From an uncultured Lachnospiraceae bacterium (GTDB taxonomy: Bacteria > Bacillota > Clostridia > Lachnospirales > Lachnospiraceae), in contig CAJUQB010000010.1 in the NCBI GenBank assembly GCA_910588285.1, forward strand, positions 8,015 through 72,014: a stretch of 64,000 bases of DNA, written 5' to 3'. The translations under genes were made by a program, and so were the position numbers. Shown here piece after piece: positions 17,296 through 24,829 of the stretch (its first letter is position 1; the number at the start of each line of letters is the position of its first letter). The notes under the pieces were generated by a model. The model was not told where the DNA came from. It saw nothing but the letters and a program-made list of their open reading frames with translations, and searched no databases.

Positions 17296-18297
17296 ATGAA
17301 AAAAACGATGTATATGGAAAGTCAATCTACGGATCCGGCCTTTAACCTGGCCCTGGAGCAGTATGTGTTTGATTCTATGCCAAGGGACCGGGAGTATTTC
17401 TGGCTGTGGCAGAACCACAATACGATTGTGGTGGGAAAACACCAGAATACGGCAGAAGAGATCAACCAGGCCTTTGTCCAGGAGCATGGCATCCAGGTGG
17501 TACGACGACTGTCCGGGGGCGGAGCGGTCTATCACGACCTGGGCAATATCAATTTTACCTTTATCTGTGATACAGGCAGCCTGGAGCAGTTAAACCTTCA
17601 GGCATTCTGCCAGCCTGTGGTGCGGACGCTGGCCAAAATAGGCGTAACGGCCCAGGCCAGCGGAAGAAATGATATTACCATTGACGGAAAGAAATTCTCC
17701 GGCAATTCCCAGTATGTGAAGGGCCAAAGGATTATGCACCACGGAACCCTGATGTTTGATTCCGATCTGTCGGTAGTGGGCAGGGCCTTAGAGGCCGACC
17801 CGGCCAAGTATGAATCCAAGGGGTTCAAATCCGTCCGAAGCCGGGTGACCAATATTAAGCCGTATCTGGCAGGAGATATGGGGATTCAGGAGTTTCAGGG
17901 GATTCTGAAGGAATATATGCTCCAGGGAAATGATGTGGAGACCTACCAGCTGACTTCGGAGGACATCCGAAAGATTCAAAGGATTCAAAAGGAGCGATAT
18001 GATACCTGGGAATGGAATTACGGGGCGTCGCCCAGGTACAGTGTCAGGAAGAAACGCAGGTTTGAGGGCTGCGGCCACATGGAGGTCTGTATGAATGTGG
18101 AGCAGGGAAGGATTCAGGCCTTTGAAAGCTTTGGGGACTATTTTGGAAACGGGGCCACAAAGGAGCTGCAGGAGCGTCTGATCGGCTGCTGCCTTAAGGG
18201 GGAGGCCCTTAAGCGTGTACTGGAGGGATTTGATCTGGAGGGCTGTTATCACAATCTGGACAGGGAGGAATTTGTGAAATTTCTGCTGGAGGGATAG
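17296..18297 (+). CDS. lplA: Lipoate-protein ligase
   Basis: A 333-residue lipoate-protein ligase A. Motif RRLSGGGAVYHDLGNINFTF (about residues 71-90) is the lipoyl-AMP binding signature, and GRNDITIDGKKFSGNSQY (about residues 122-140) supplies the catalytic Lys. The C-terminal accessory domain is present. ATG 17296 is preferred over ATG 17290 because of AAGGGG at 17282-17287. It attaches scavenged lipoate to the E2 protein encoded upstream, and the genomic link supports that role. Confidence 0.92.
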   Translation: MKKTMYMESQSTDPAFNLALEQYVFDSMPRDREYFWLWQNHNTIVVGKHQNTAEEINQAFVQEHGIQVVRRLSGGGAVYHDLGNINFTFICDTGSLEQLNLQAFCQPVVRTLAKIGVTAQASGRNDITIDGKKFSGNSQYVKGQRIMHHGTLMFDSDLSVVGRALEADPAKYESKGFKSVRSRVTNIKPYLAGDMGIQEFQGILKEYMLQGNDVETYQLTSEDIRKIQRIQKERYDTWEWNYGASPRYSVRKKRRFEGCGHMEVCMNVEQGRIQAFESFGDYFGNGATKELQERLIGCCLKGEALKRVLEGFDLEGCYHNLDREEFVKFLLEG

Positions 18298-18339
18298 AGA
18301 TAAAGGCTTTGATAAGAGAAAAGGACGCAGAGATAAAAA

Positions 18340-18390
18340 GGATGCCCGCAAAGAGGCTGATTGAAAAATGCAAGATTTTTGCGGGCATCC
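18340..18390. terminator. Long inverted repeat between lplA and a convergent gene
   Basis: A perfect 13-bp inverted repeat, GGATGCCCGCAAA (18340-18352) and TTTGCGGGCATCC (18378-18390), encloses a 25-base loop. It lies between the plus-strand lplA stop at 18297 and the minus-strand gene ending at 18424. It probably works as a bidirectional terminator, although no long T-run follows the arms. Confidence 0.6.
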
Positions 18391-18423
18391 TGATGCATAA
18401 CTGCAGAGGGGGGATGAGAAAAA

Positions 18424-19563
18424 TTATGATTTTTCTTCCAGGAGCTTCTGCAAACGGGCGATCTCCTTTAACTGGGATTCAATCTGCAGATCCTTTTGGG
18501 ACAGCTGCGTCTTTTGGTCATGGATTTGCGCCTCCTGGCTATGAATCTGCGCCTCCTGGCTATGAATCTGCGTTTTCTGGCTATGAATCTGCGCCTCCTG
18601 GTGTTGGATTTGTTCCTTTTGGCTGGCGATCCGCTTCTGCTGTTCTTCGATCTGTTCATATTGATCCATAATCTGATCCATCTGTTCTTCAATCATGTAT
18701 TGTACTGTATTCCGGTCCATAATCTTCAATGCCTCCGAAAACATATTTAGCACCTCCTCCGGCTTATTCAGATAATTATCCATCTCCCGATAGATCTCTG
18801 CCAGCCAGGGATATTCTGCCACCACCTTCTCAACATCGGCAGTATCCTCTGTGGCCAGCAGTGATAACCAGGCAGTCTGTTCACTTCTATCTCTAGGATA
18901 CGGGAATTCCCGGAAAACGTCAAGGGCTATCAGCCAATATTCCTGTAAAAGCTCCAGATTCAGGCCGGTATCAAAGGTCGTAGTTCCATGGTGAATGTAG
19001 GTATCTGGGCACTGATGGAAAACCCCGGCTGATTTTTCATAAATAACGATGGTATAGACTGGCTTCACATCTGCATATTTGAATTCTGCTCCACGCTCCC
19101 CCTTCACCCGGCTGTACTGGCGTAGAAGCAGGTCGGCGGAATAGCAGCTCATCCGCTGTCCGGGGAATTTGTAGGGGACTTTCTGGATTTCACAGTTGGC
19201 CAGACTTCCGTCCTCCAGCTCTACCAACAGATCCATAATCAATAGCGCGCCGCCGTCCAGCAGGTATTCCTCCCCCTGCAGGATACGGACTACCTTGACC
19301 TTTTTCCCCAGAATACTGCTTAGAAAATGGGAGAGACGTCCGGGATGGAGATTCGGATGAAAGATGCGTTTAAAAAATGGGTCATAGGTGAGGGGCAGGG
19401 TTTTCTTTCTGCTGCAATAATCCAGGAAACGCTGCTTCCATCTTTCATCCAAACATTCATACTGATGGTATAAAATGGGTGATTCCTTTATCTTTTGCAG
19501 CGTTACGGAAATCTCCCCTTGGGGCCGGTTGGATGGAATCGTTCTTTTTTTCTGCATAGACAA
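18424..19563 (-). CDS. PD-(D/E)XK nuclease-family transposase-like (Rpn-type) protein with coiled-coil tail
   Basis: A 379-residue protein of the Rpn / PD-(D/E)XK transposase-like family common in Clostridia. The early part has YDPFFKRIFHPN and a catalytic core LLIMDLLVELEDGSLANCEIQKVPY (about residues 106-130, with D, E and Q/K in nuclease-like order), then QRMSCYSADLLLRQY. Residues about 290-378 form a coiled coil with near-perfect seven-residue repeats of the type QIHSQEA. A TTG start (19563) is nine bases after GGAGG and better spaced than the ATG six bases further on. No terminal repeats were seen. The family promotes recombination in a few studied cases; function here is unproven. Confidence 0.8.
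   Translation of the reverse strand: MSMQKKRTIPSNRPQGEISVTLQKIKESPILYHQYECLDERWKQRFLDYCSRKKTLPLTYDPFFKRIFHPNLHPGRLSHFLSSILGKKVKVVRILQGEEYLLDGGALLIMDLLVELEDGSLANCEIQKVPYKFPGQRMSCYSADLLLRQYSRVKGERGAEFKYADVKPVYTIVIYEKSAGVFHQCPDTYIHHGTTTFDTGLNLELLQEYWLIALDVFREFPYPRDRSEQTAWLSLLATEDTADVEKVVAEYPWLAEIYREMDNYLNKPEEVLNMFSEALKIMDRNTVQYMIEEQMDQIMDQYEQIEEQQKRIASQKEQIQHQEAQIHSQKTQIHSQEAQIHSQEAQIHDQKTQLSQKDLQIESQLKEIARLQKLLEEKS
18507..18628. repeat. 21-bp in-frame tandem repeat encoding heptads
   Basis: Units related to GAATCTGCGCCTCCTGGCTAT repeat every 21 bp within the 3' part of the transposase-like gene. Each unit adds one heptad (QIHSQEA, QIHSQKT, QIHDQKT and so on) to its coiled coil. Near-identical units imply recent slippage or unequal recombination, so tail length may vary between strains. 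Confidence 0.85.
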
Positions 19564-19715
19564 TACGCAAAACCTCCTTTGATTGTTTCTTAATGATCTT
19601 TCTATGTCATCTTTCTGGGTATCAGCGGTGAGAACTCACCAAAAACTCAGAGTTATATCAGATATTAGAACTATATCACACGTAGAAGAGTACTGCAAGC
19701 ATTTTTTTGCTGCTT

Positions 19716-19803
19716 TTCATGGATTTACATGGATCAGGAATGAGGGGCGATTTTTGCGTAGCAAAACTTTAAATATCGCCCCGAATCATTCCTGTGAATG
19801 GTT
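19716..19803 (+). repeat. Dispersed palindromic intergenic repeat, copy 1
   Basis: The core at 19744-19782 folds with GGGGCGAT against ATCGCCCC and an inner hairpin TTTTGC-GTA-GCAAAA. A second copy occurs on the opposite strand at 30252-30400 and shares about 35 core bases plus the flanks CTTTTCATGG...TCAGGAATG and GTGAATGGT. It lies in the 434-base gap 19564-19997. Apart from the promoter signals listed separately, that gap holds nothing else I can support. Confidence 0.8.
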
Positions 19804-19807
19804 GGTA

Positions 19808-19842
19808 TTGCAAAGGTGCTCTAATCATTTGCATGAATGCAA
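19808..19842. promoter_or_regulatory. Paired enhancer-type operator TTGCA-N4-TGCAA
   Basis: A perfect palindrome TTGCATGAATGCAA is at 19829-19842. An imperfect one, TTGCA-AAGG-TGCTC, is at 19808-19821. Their centres are 21 bp apart, two helical turns. They stand about 85-105 bp upstream of the -24 element at 19917, a normal place for a sigma-54 activator site. Confidence 0.75.
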
Positions 19843-19916
19843 GCGTTCCCTCTTACTGTCTGTCCGGAAAAAGGGTTTTTCACGGGCGGACAGTATGTGC
19901 AGGCAGAGTTATTAAG

Positions 19917-19933
19917 TTGGCATGGAAATTGCA
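19917..19933 (+). promoter_or_regulatory. Sigma-54 promoter of the frameshifted binding-protein gene
   Basis: TTGGCATGGAAATTGCA fits the -24/-12 consensus, with GG and GC exactly ten bases apart. Transcription would start near 19944, about 54 bases before ATG 19998. Confidence 0.8.
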
Positions 19934-19997
19934 TGTTATTAAGTCGCAACTATTAAGTTTTTATAAATTTTCCAAAAAGAAAGGAAGGTAAACAGCT

Positions 19998-21166
19998 ATG
20001 AAGAGAAGGATCTTGGGAATGCTGCTGGCAGGAGCACTGATCGGATCTTTGCTGGCAGGCTGCGGTGACGGCGGACAGGCCGGCGGAGACAGTGGAAACG
20101 ATCCGCAGCAGGAGCAGCAGACACCTGAGGATAATCAGGAGCCCGCAGGAGACCAGCAGGAGTCTGCAGGAGAGGAGACCCCGGCAGAAGGGGAGGAGCA
20201 GACGCCGGCAGGGGAGGAAGCCCCGGCGGCAGGAGGCGAGTATGATATGAGCAAGGCCCAGGGCAAGAAGATCGGATTTACAGTTCCGACTCTGGGAAGC
20301 GATTTTATCAATTACATGACCCAGGCTGCCAAGGGAGCAGTGGAAGAAATCGGCTGTACTATGCAGATTGATTCTGCGGACGGCGATGTGACGAAGCAGA
20401 TCGAGCAGATTGAGAATTATGTAACCATGGGTATGGATCTGATTATTGTATTTCCAATTAACGGCGAGTCCCTGGGGGCAACGGTACAGAATGCAATAGA
20501 CCAGGGCGTCCCGGTATTTGGCTTTGCTATGGAGATCCCCAATGTAACATCAGAAATGATTTCGGCAGAAGAGAGTATTATGGGAACGGCGGCAGGCGAT
20601 CTGGCCAGCCAGTGGATTGACGAAACTTTTCCGGATGCAGCGGAGGGAGAGGTGACCGTATATGTAATCCGTGGCTCCAGCGAGCCTGAGATTGTGGTTC
20701 GTTCTGATACTATGGTGGAGGCTATCAAAAAAATGCCAAGGTCACACTCATTGAGGAGGAATCCGAGAATGAAAATGATCGTAATGTTGGCCGCAGGATG
20801 GTGGAGAACCAATTTAATGTCAATCCAAATATTGACGTAATCCTTTCCTGTAATGCAGAGACTGCCCTGGGCGCAGAATCCTTTTGTATTTCTTCGGACA
20901 GTCCAATTCAGGACAGAAGCAGGTTCGGTATCTTCTGTGTAGACGAGACGGATGAGGTAAATGCGAAGATTCTGGCTTCCCTGAAGGATGAGAGCGTTCT
21001 GCGGGGAACGATTTCCATGGGCGGTATTCCGGATACCATCGCTGATATGATGAAGGGAATTGTGCCGATTCTGACAGAGGGAGAGATTGTTCCCAGAATT
21101 GACGGAAGCATTTATCCATTGAATGGCAAGAATATCGAAGAGCATCTGGCGGCAAATGAAAGCTAA
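19998..21166 (+). pseudogene. Sugar-binding ABC lipoprotein, frameshifted
   Basis: A CUT2-type periplasmic-binding lipoprotein with a signal peptide ending in the lipobox SLLAGC, an acidic Glu/Pro/Gln-rich linker (about residues 25-80) and a Peripla_BP_4 domain beginning KKIGFTVPTLGSDF. The reading frame breaks at an A7 run (20727-20733). The plus-one frame continues the family sequence (NAKVTLIEEES, then NQFNVNPNIDVILSCNAETALGA) to a stop at 21166. One extra A would give an intact 389-residue protein. It is alone: no permease or ATPase follows. Either a real mutation, phase-variable slippage or a sequencing error could explain the break. It is paralogous to the gene at 22556 in its signal peptide. 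Confidence 0.85.
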
Positions 21167-21218
21167 GGAATGACTGCAGCGTCATTTCACAGCGCCAAAG
21201 GCAGAACAATGTGTAAAT

Positions 21219-21256
21219 AAAGCCCCTGGAGTGGAGGAATCCATTCCAGGGGCTTT
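21219..21256. terminator. Bidirectional terminator between convergent genes
   Basis: AAAGCCCCTGGA pairs with TCCAGGGGCTTT, with the stem extended through GTGG/CCAT to a six-base loop (AGGAAT). A T-run follows on the plus strand and the matching A-run precedes it. It serves the binding-protein gene ending at 21166 and pfkA ending at 21281. Confidence 0.85.
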
Positions 21257-21280
21257 TACAGTCAGCTTGCAAGCTATGTA

Positions 21281-22246
21281 TCAATTACACTTGGATATTA
21301 CCTGGTTCAGATGGTATAGATAATCCGGGAAGGGCTTTGTCATGGAAAGGGCCTCTGTGATTTCCATATGGGAGACCTCCCCGTTTTGGGAGACTACCAC
21401 ATGGCAGCGCTTGCCGGAGTGAATCAGATCTGCGGCGTAAGCGCCCATCATGCAGCCGTAGAGCCGGTCCTTGCAGGTGGGAGAGCCGCCTCTTTGGAGG
21501 AAGCCCAGGACATTGGCCCGGGTGTGGATGTTGAGGCTTTCCTGGATTTTCTGGGCAATCTCCTCCGCTTTGCCGCAGCCCTCTGCCACAATGACGGTTC
21601 CGTCTGTGAATTGGATGCTCTTAAGATGTTCTATGAAGCTGTCCATTTCCTGTTTTTCCGGCACAAGAATGGTTTTGGCTGTGTTGGCGATCCCGCACCA
21701 GAGGGCGATGTAGCCCGCACGGCGCCCCATGACCTCTATGACACTGCAGCAGGAGTGGGCCCGGGAGGTGTCCCGGATCTTGTCAATGGATTCCATGGCA
21801 GAATTTACGGCAGTGTCAAAGCCAATGGTATAGTCACTGCATCCGATGTCCAGGTCAATCGTAGCCGGGATGCCCACAACGCCGATGCCGTGGTCGGCAA
21901 GCTTCTGGGCGCCAGCAAAGGAGCCGTCGCCTCCAATGATGATGACGGCCTGGATGCCCATTTTCCGGCAGTAATCTGCCGCCTGCTTCTGGGCGGTTTC
22001 CTTTTGAAATTCTTCGCATCTGGAGGTGCCAAGGATTGTCCCTCCTATCTGGATAATGTTTTTTACATCCCCATCCTGAAGCTGAAAAAGATCTCCTTCC
22101 AGTAATCCGGTGAAGCCGCTGCGTATCCCAAGGACACGATATCCCAGCTCGGAAGCATTGCAGTAGGCTCCCTGTATGGCGGCATTCATCCCGGGGGCGT
22201 CCCCTCCGCTGGTCATAATGGCAATGGTTGGTCTATTGTCTGTCAT
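21281..22246 (-). CDS. pfkA: ATP-dependent 6-phosphofructokinase family protein
   Basis: A 321-residue PFK. It has the ATP motif MTSGGDAPGMNAAI, IIIGGDGSFAGA (GGDGS favours ATP over pyrophosphate), the catalytic segment PATIDLDIGCSDYTIGFDTA (about residues 124-143) and EVMGRRAGYIAL for fructose-6-phosphate contact. Canonical PFK has TIDND; here Asn is Leu, while both catalytic-type Asp residues remain. The promoter on the minus strand is a perfect sigma-54 element, which is unusual for a glycolytic gene. The gene is divergent from a CUT2 transporter. It may phosphorylate fructose-6-phosphate or a pathway-specific ketose phosphate. Confidence 0.88.
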   Translation of the reverse strand: MTDNRPTIAIMTSGGDAPGMNAAIQGAYCNASELGYRVLGIRSGFTGLLEGDLFQLQDGDVKNIIQIGGTILGTSRCEEFQKETAQKQAADYCRKMGIQAVIIIGGDGSFAGAQKLADHGIGVVGIPATIDLDIGCSDYTIGFDTAVNSAMESIDKIRDTSRAHSCCSVIEVMGRRAGYIALWCGIANTAKTILVPEKQEMDSFIEHLKSIQFTDGTVIVAEGCGKAEEIAQKIQESLNIHTRANVLGFLQRGGSPTCKDRLYGCMMGAYAADLIHSGKRCHVVVSQNGEVSHMEITEALSMTKPFPDYLYHLNQVISKCN

Positions 22247-22289
22247 TTGATTTTACCTCATTTCACAAAAGTATAGCTAATAAGTAACA

Positions 22290-22306
22290 AGCAAAAATCG
22301 TGCCAA
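22290..22306 (-). promoter_or_regulatory. Sigma-54 promoter of pfkA
   Basis: Read on the minus strand the sequence is TTGGCACGATTTTTGCT, matching the full -24/-12 consensus YTGGCACG-N4-TTGCW. Transcription should start near 22279, about 33 bases before the pfkA ATG. It faces away from the promoter at 22500. Confidence 0.88.
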
Positions 22307-22345
22307 AAAAAGAGGGGTGTTTTTGATTTGAAAATTTTGTCATGA

Positions 22346-22380
22346 TTGCAAAAATGCTTATGTGATTTGCACCCATGCAA
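22346..22380. promoter_or_regulatory. Paired TTGCA-N4-TGCAA operator between divergent sigma-54 promoters
   Basis: TTGCA-AAAA-TGCTT (22346-22359) and perfect TTGCA-CCCA-TGCAA (22367-22380) have centres 21 bp apart. They are framed by a further 10-bp inverted repeat, ATTTTGTCAT (22334-22343) and ATGACAAAAT (22388-22397). The block lies about 50 bp behind the pfkA -24 element and about 125 bp behind that of the transporter operon, so one site could activate both directions. The 309-base gap 22247-22555 is fully explained by these signals. Confidence 0.8.
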
Positions 22381-22499
22381 AAAAACGATGACAAAATATT
22401 TTCGTATTTCCAGAAGGGGATTAGCGAAAAGCAAAATTTCTTCCCGGAAAAATGCACATTTCATAGCAAAATGTTTATCTATATGGCAATTTCTGGAAA

Positions 22500-22516
22500 A
22501 TGGCACAAAAATTGCA
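22500..22516 (+). promoter_or_regulatory. Sigma-54 promoter of the first CUT2 transporter operon
   Basis: ATGGCACAAAAATTGCA carries GG and GC ten bases apart. The predicted start near 22527 leaves a leader of about 29 bases before ATG 22556, with SD AAAGGAAGG. Confidence 0.82.
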
Positions 22517-22555
22517 ACATGTAAGATATAAAAAATGAAAGGAAGGTAAGTAATT

Positions 22556-23791
22556 ATGCACAAGAAAATGTTAGGAATGTTGTTGGCCGGAGCTCTGATG
22601 GGTTCCTTACTGGCAGGCTGCGGTGACGGAGCCCAGACAGGTGGAGACAGCGGAAATACCCCTTCTCAGGAGCAGGGCAATGACAGCCAGGATGGAGCAG
22701 GCGACGAAGGCCAGGCAGATGATGGGGCTCAAGGAGATGAGGGAGCCCAGGGAGATGAGGGAGCCCAGACAGGTGGAGACGCTTATATTATTGCAGCAAA
22801 TACCTGGGGTGCAGGCGCATATCCTCTGGATGATATTGTCCGCAATGACCAGTATCTCTGCGATCAGCTGGGACTGACTCTGGATGTGGCCAACAATGAG
22901 TTTACCGCAGATAAGGTGGTATCCCAGCTGGAAAATCAGCTTGCCAACAATCCCAATGCAGTACTGTTTTTGGGAATGGCAGAGACTACCTTTGTGCCGG
23001 TGGTACAGGCCATTGACAATAAGGGAATTCCCTATGCCTTTGATTCCAATTTCCCGGGAGATCAGCTGATGGAAAAATGCATAGAGGATGCCCTTTGCTG
23101 CGGAGGCGTGGCAGCAGCGCCTTATGACATGGGAAAGGCCATCGCTGAGTTGGCGATTGCAGACGGACATAAGACTGCTGTGATTACCGCAGCAGCCCAG
23201 GGAGATTACTCCCATGATAACCGTATTTTGGGATTCACGGAGACCTTTGAGGCAGCAGGGGGCGAGGTAGTGCAGGTAAGCCACAGCGCGGATCCTTCTG
23301 AGGCAGTAGCTAAGACCAACGACCTTCTGACTGCCAATCCGGACGTTGACTGTGTCTATGCAACCGGCGGCGATTACCTGTCTGCAGCCGTTTCCATCAA
23401 GGAGCAGAGAAGCGATTTGAAATGCGCCCTCTATGGCACGGACGTTGACCCCTCCCTGATCCCGGCGATCCAAAACGGCAGTGTTTCCGCTATGAACGGC
23501 GGCCAGGGTGTCTGCGGTTCCCTGGCACTGACGCTTTTGATTAATTATCTGGACGGGCATCAGATTCTGGATGCAGACGGAAAAGCGCCTTTCTTTGTGA
23601 ACCTGAACCCCTTTATCATCACTGCTGAAAATGCAGATGGCTTCCAGAAGATGTACGACGCCGGTGAGAACTTTGTGGGAATGGAGAACTTTAACAAGCT
23701 GTTGTTCCGAAACAACCCGGATGTATCTTTCGACACCTACAATGAAGTATTGGAAGGCTATGCAGAGAGCGTATACTCCAGGCTTCAGTAA
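22556..23791 (+). CDS. CUT2-type ABC transporter substrate-binding lipoprotein
   Basis: A 411-residue lipoprotein. The signal peptide ends in SLLAGC, the acylated Cys being about residue 21. An acidic Gly/Gln/Asp linker follows, in which DEGAQG is repeated from 18-bp DNA repeats near 22730-22770. From about residue 75 a Peripla_BP_4 (ribose/galactose-type) fold is seen, including ANNPNAVLFLGMAET and YATGGDYLSAAVSIKEQ. It opens a complete transporter operon (binding protein, permease, ATPase, permease). The ligand is unknown; the family carries pentoses, hexoses, inositol or autoinducers. Confidence 0.9.
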   Translation: MHKKMLGMLLAGALMGSLLAGCGDGAQTGGDSGNTPSQEQGNDSQDGAGDEGQADDGAQGDEGAQGDEGAQTGGDAYIIAANTWGAGAYPLDDIVRNDQYLCDQLGLTLDVANNEFTADKVVSQLENQLANNPNAVLFLGMAETTFVPVVQAIDNKGIPYAFDSNFPGDQLMEKCIEDALCCGGVAAAPYDMGKAIAELAIADGHKTAVITAAAQGDYSHDNRILGFTETFEAAGGEVVQVSHSADPSEAVAKTNDLLTANPDVDCVYATGGDYLSAAVSIKEQRSDLKCALYGTDVDPSLIPAIQNGSVSAMNGGQGVCGSLALTLLINYLDGHQILDADGKAPFFVNLNPFIITAENADGFQKMYDAGENFVGMENFNKLLFRNNPDVSFDTYNEVLEGYAESVYSRLQ

Positions 23792-23857
23792 CCAGGCAGA
23801 ATGAAATGGCCCGGGAACCGGAAACAAAGTGCCGGTTCCCGGTTTGGAGGTAATGAA

Positions 23858-24829
23858 ATGAACAAAACCAATGCAGTGAATGTGGAAAAAAAACATGTCA
23901 TACGGATCATCATTGCGGCTGTTGTGATTCTTGCTTTGCTTGTGGCAGTTAATATTGTGGTGGATGGAAAGCTGTTGACAATGACGAACTTTAAGATCCT
24001 GGTGGCCTCTGCAACGCCCCCTACCTTGGTGGCCTGGGGGTTTTGTATTATTTTTACCGGGAATATCACGGATTTGTCCCCTGGGGCTGTTGTGATTCTG
24101 GCAGCTACGGTTTCCGGTATTCTGGGGAACCAGTTCGGTGTTCCGGCAATGGTGGTGGGCGGCCTTGCCGCAGGCATGGGATGTATGTTTTTGAATTTTG
24201 CCATCTATCGGATCACCAAGGTTCCCCCCTGGATTGCAGGGCTGGGAATGACAATGGTATATGAGGCTGTCATTGGCTACTATGCCAGCGTGTGCTCTGC
24301 CAAGGGCCAGAAGGTGGTGACCTTGACCGGAAGCACCCGAATGCTGGGAATGGAGCCCTGGATCTATGTGATGCTGGTCCTTGGATTTGTAATCGCCTAC
24401 CTTCTGTACAATTATACTTCCTTTGGAATTGGCTTTCGGGCGGTTGGAGACAATGAAAACGTGGCGCGGGTTATGGGGATTAAAATTGATAAGACCCTGA
24501 TGCTGGGAGGGCTTGCAGCCGGATTTTTCTTTGGGTTTGCAGGCTTTGTCAAGGAAGGCTACGCGGGCTTTGTCAATGCCCAGAGCGGTCTGGCCAGCTT
24601 AAGTACCGTGTTTCAGCCCATGGCGGCAGTGCTTCTGGCTATGGCCCTGTCCAATTATATCAATGTGATTGTGGCGGTTCCGATTTCCACGTTTTTGATT
24701 ATTTTGATTTTTAATATCCTGACCCTTCTGGGAGTTCCGTCAGGAACCTTCCAGGAGACATTGCTGGGATTGATTGTGATCTGCTTTGCCGTGCTGGCAC
24801 AGCGGAGAGTGAAGGGGGTTGTCAAGTGA
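23858..24829 (+). CDS. CUT2-type ABC transporter permease (RbsC-like)
   Basis: A 323-residue inner-membrane permease with about eight to ten hydrophobic segments, beginning RIIIAAVVILALLVAVNIVV. It contains the RbsC-like region FTGNITDLSPGAVVILAATVSG and the cytoplasmic EAA-like loop GFRAVGDNENVARVMGI (about residues 185-202). GGAGG at 23846-23850 fixes ATG 23858 rather than upstream in-frame codons. It ends in GTGATGA, where its stop overlaps the ATPase start. Confidence 0.9.
   Translation: MNKTNAVNVEKKHVIRIIIAAVVILALLVAVNIVVDGKLLTMTNFKILVASATPPTLVAWGFCIIFTGNITDLSPGAVVILAATVSGILGNQFGVPAMVVGGLAAGMGCMFLNFAIYRITKVPPWIAGLGMTMVYEAVIGYYASVCSAKGQKVVTLTGSTRMLGMEPWIYVMLVLGFVIAYLLYNYTSFGIGFRAVGDNENVARVMGIKIDKTLMLGGLAAGFFFGFAGFVKEGYAGFVNAQSGLASLSTVFQPMAAVLLAMALSNYINVIVAVPISTFLIILIFNILTLLGVPSGTFQETLLGLIVICFAVLAQRRVKGVVK

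Noticed and set aside
27..18297. Standard phloroglucinol degradation cluster
   Set aside because: The logic is similar and several SDR genes exist, but the transketolase, RpiB-like, CUT2 and 4-hydroxybutyrate genes are not part of that pathway; kept only as an analogy.
18507..18628. CRISPR array
   Set aside because: The repeats are contiguous 21-bp units without spacers and are in frame within a coding gene.
19583..19915. Open frame of 110 codons in the gap before the frameshifted binding protein
   Set aside because: It covers the dispersed hairpin repeat and operator sites, has no ribosome site and no family resemblance.
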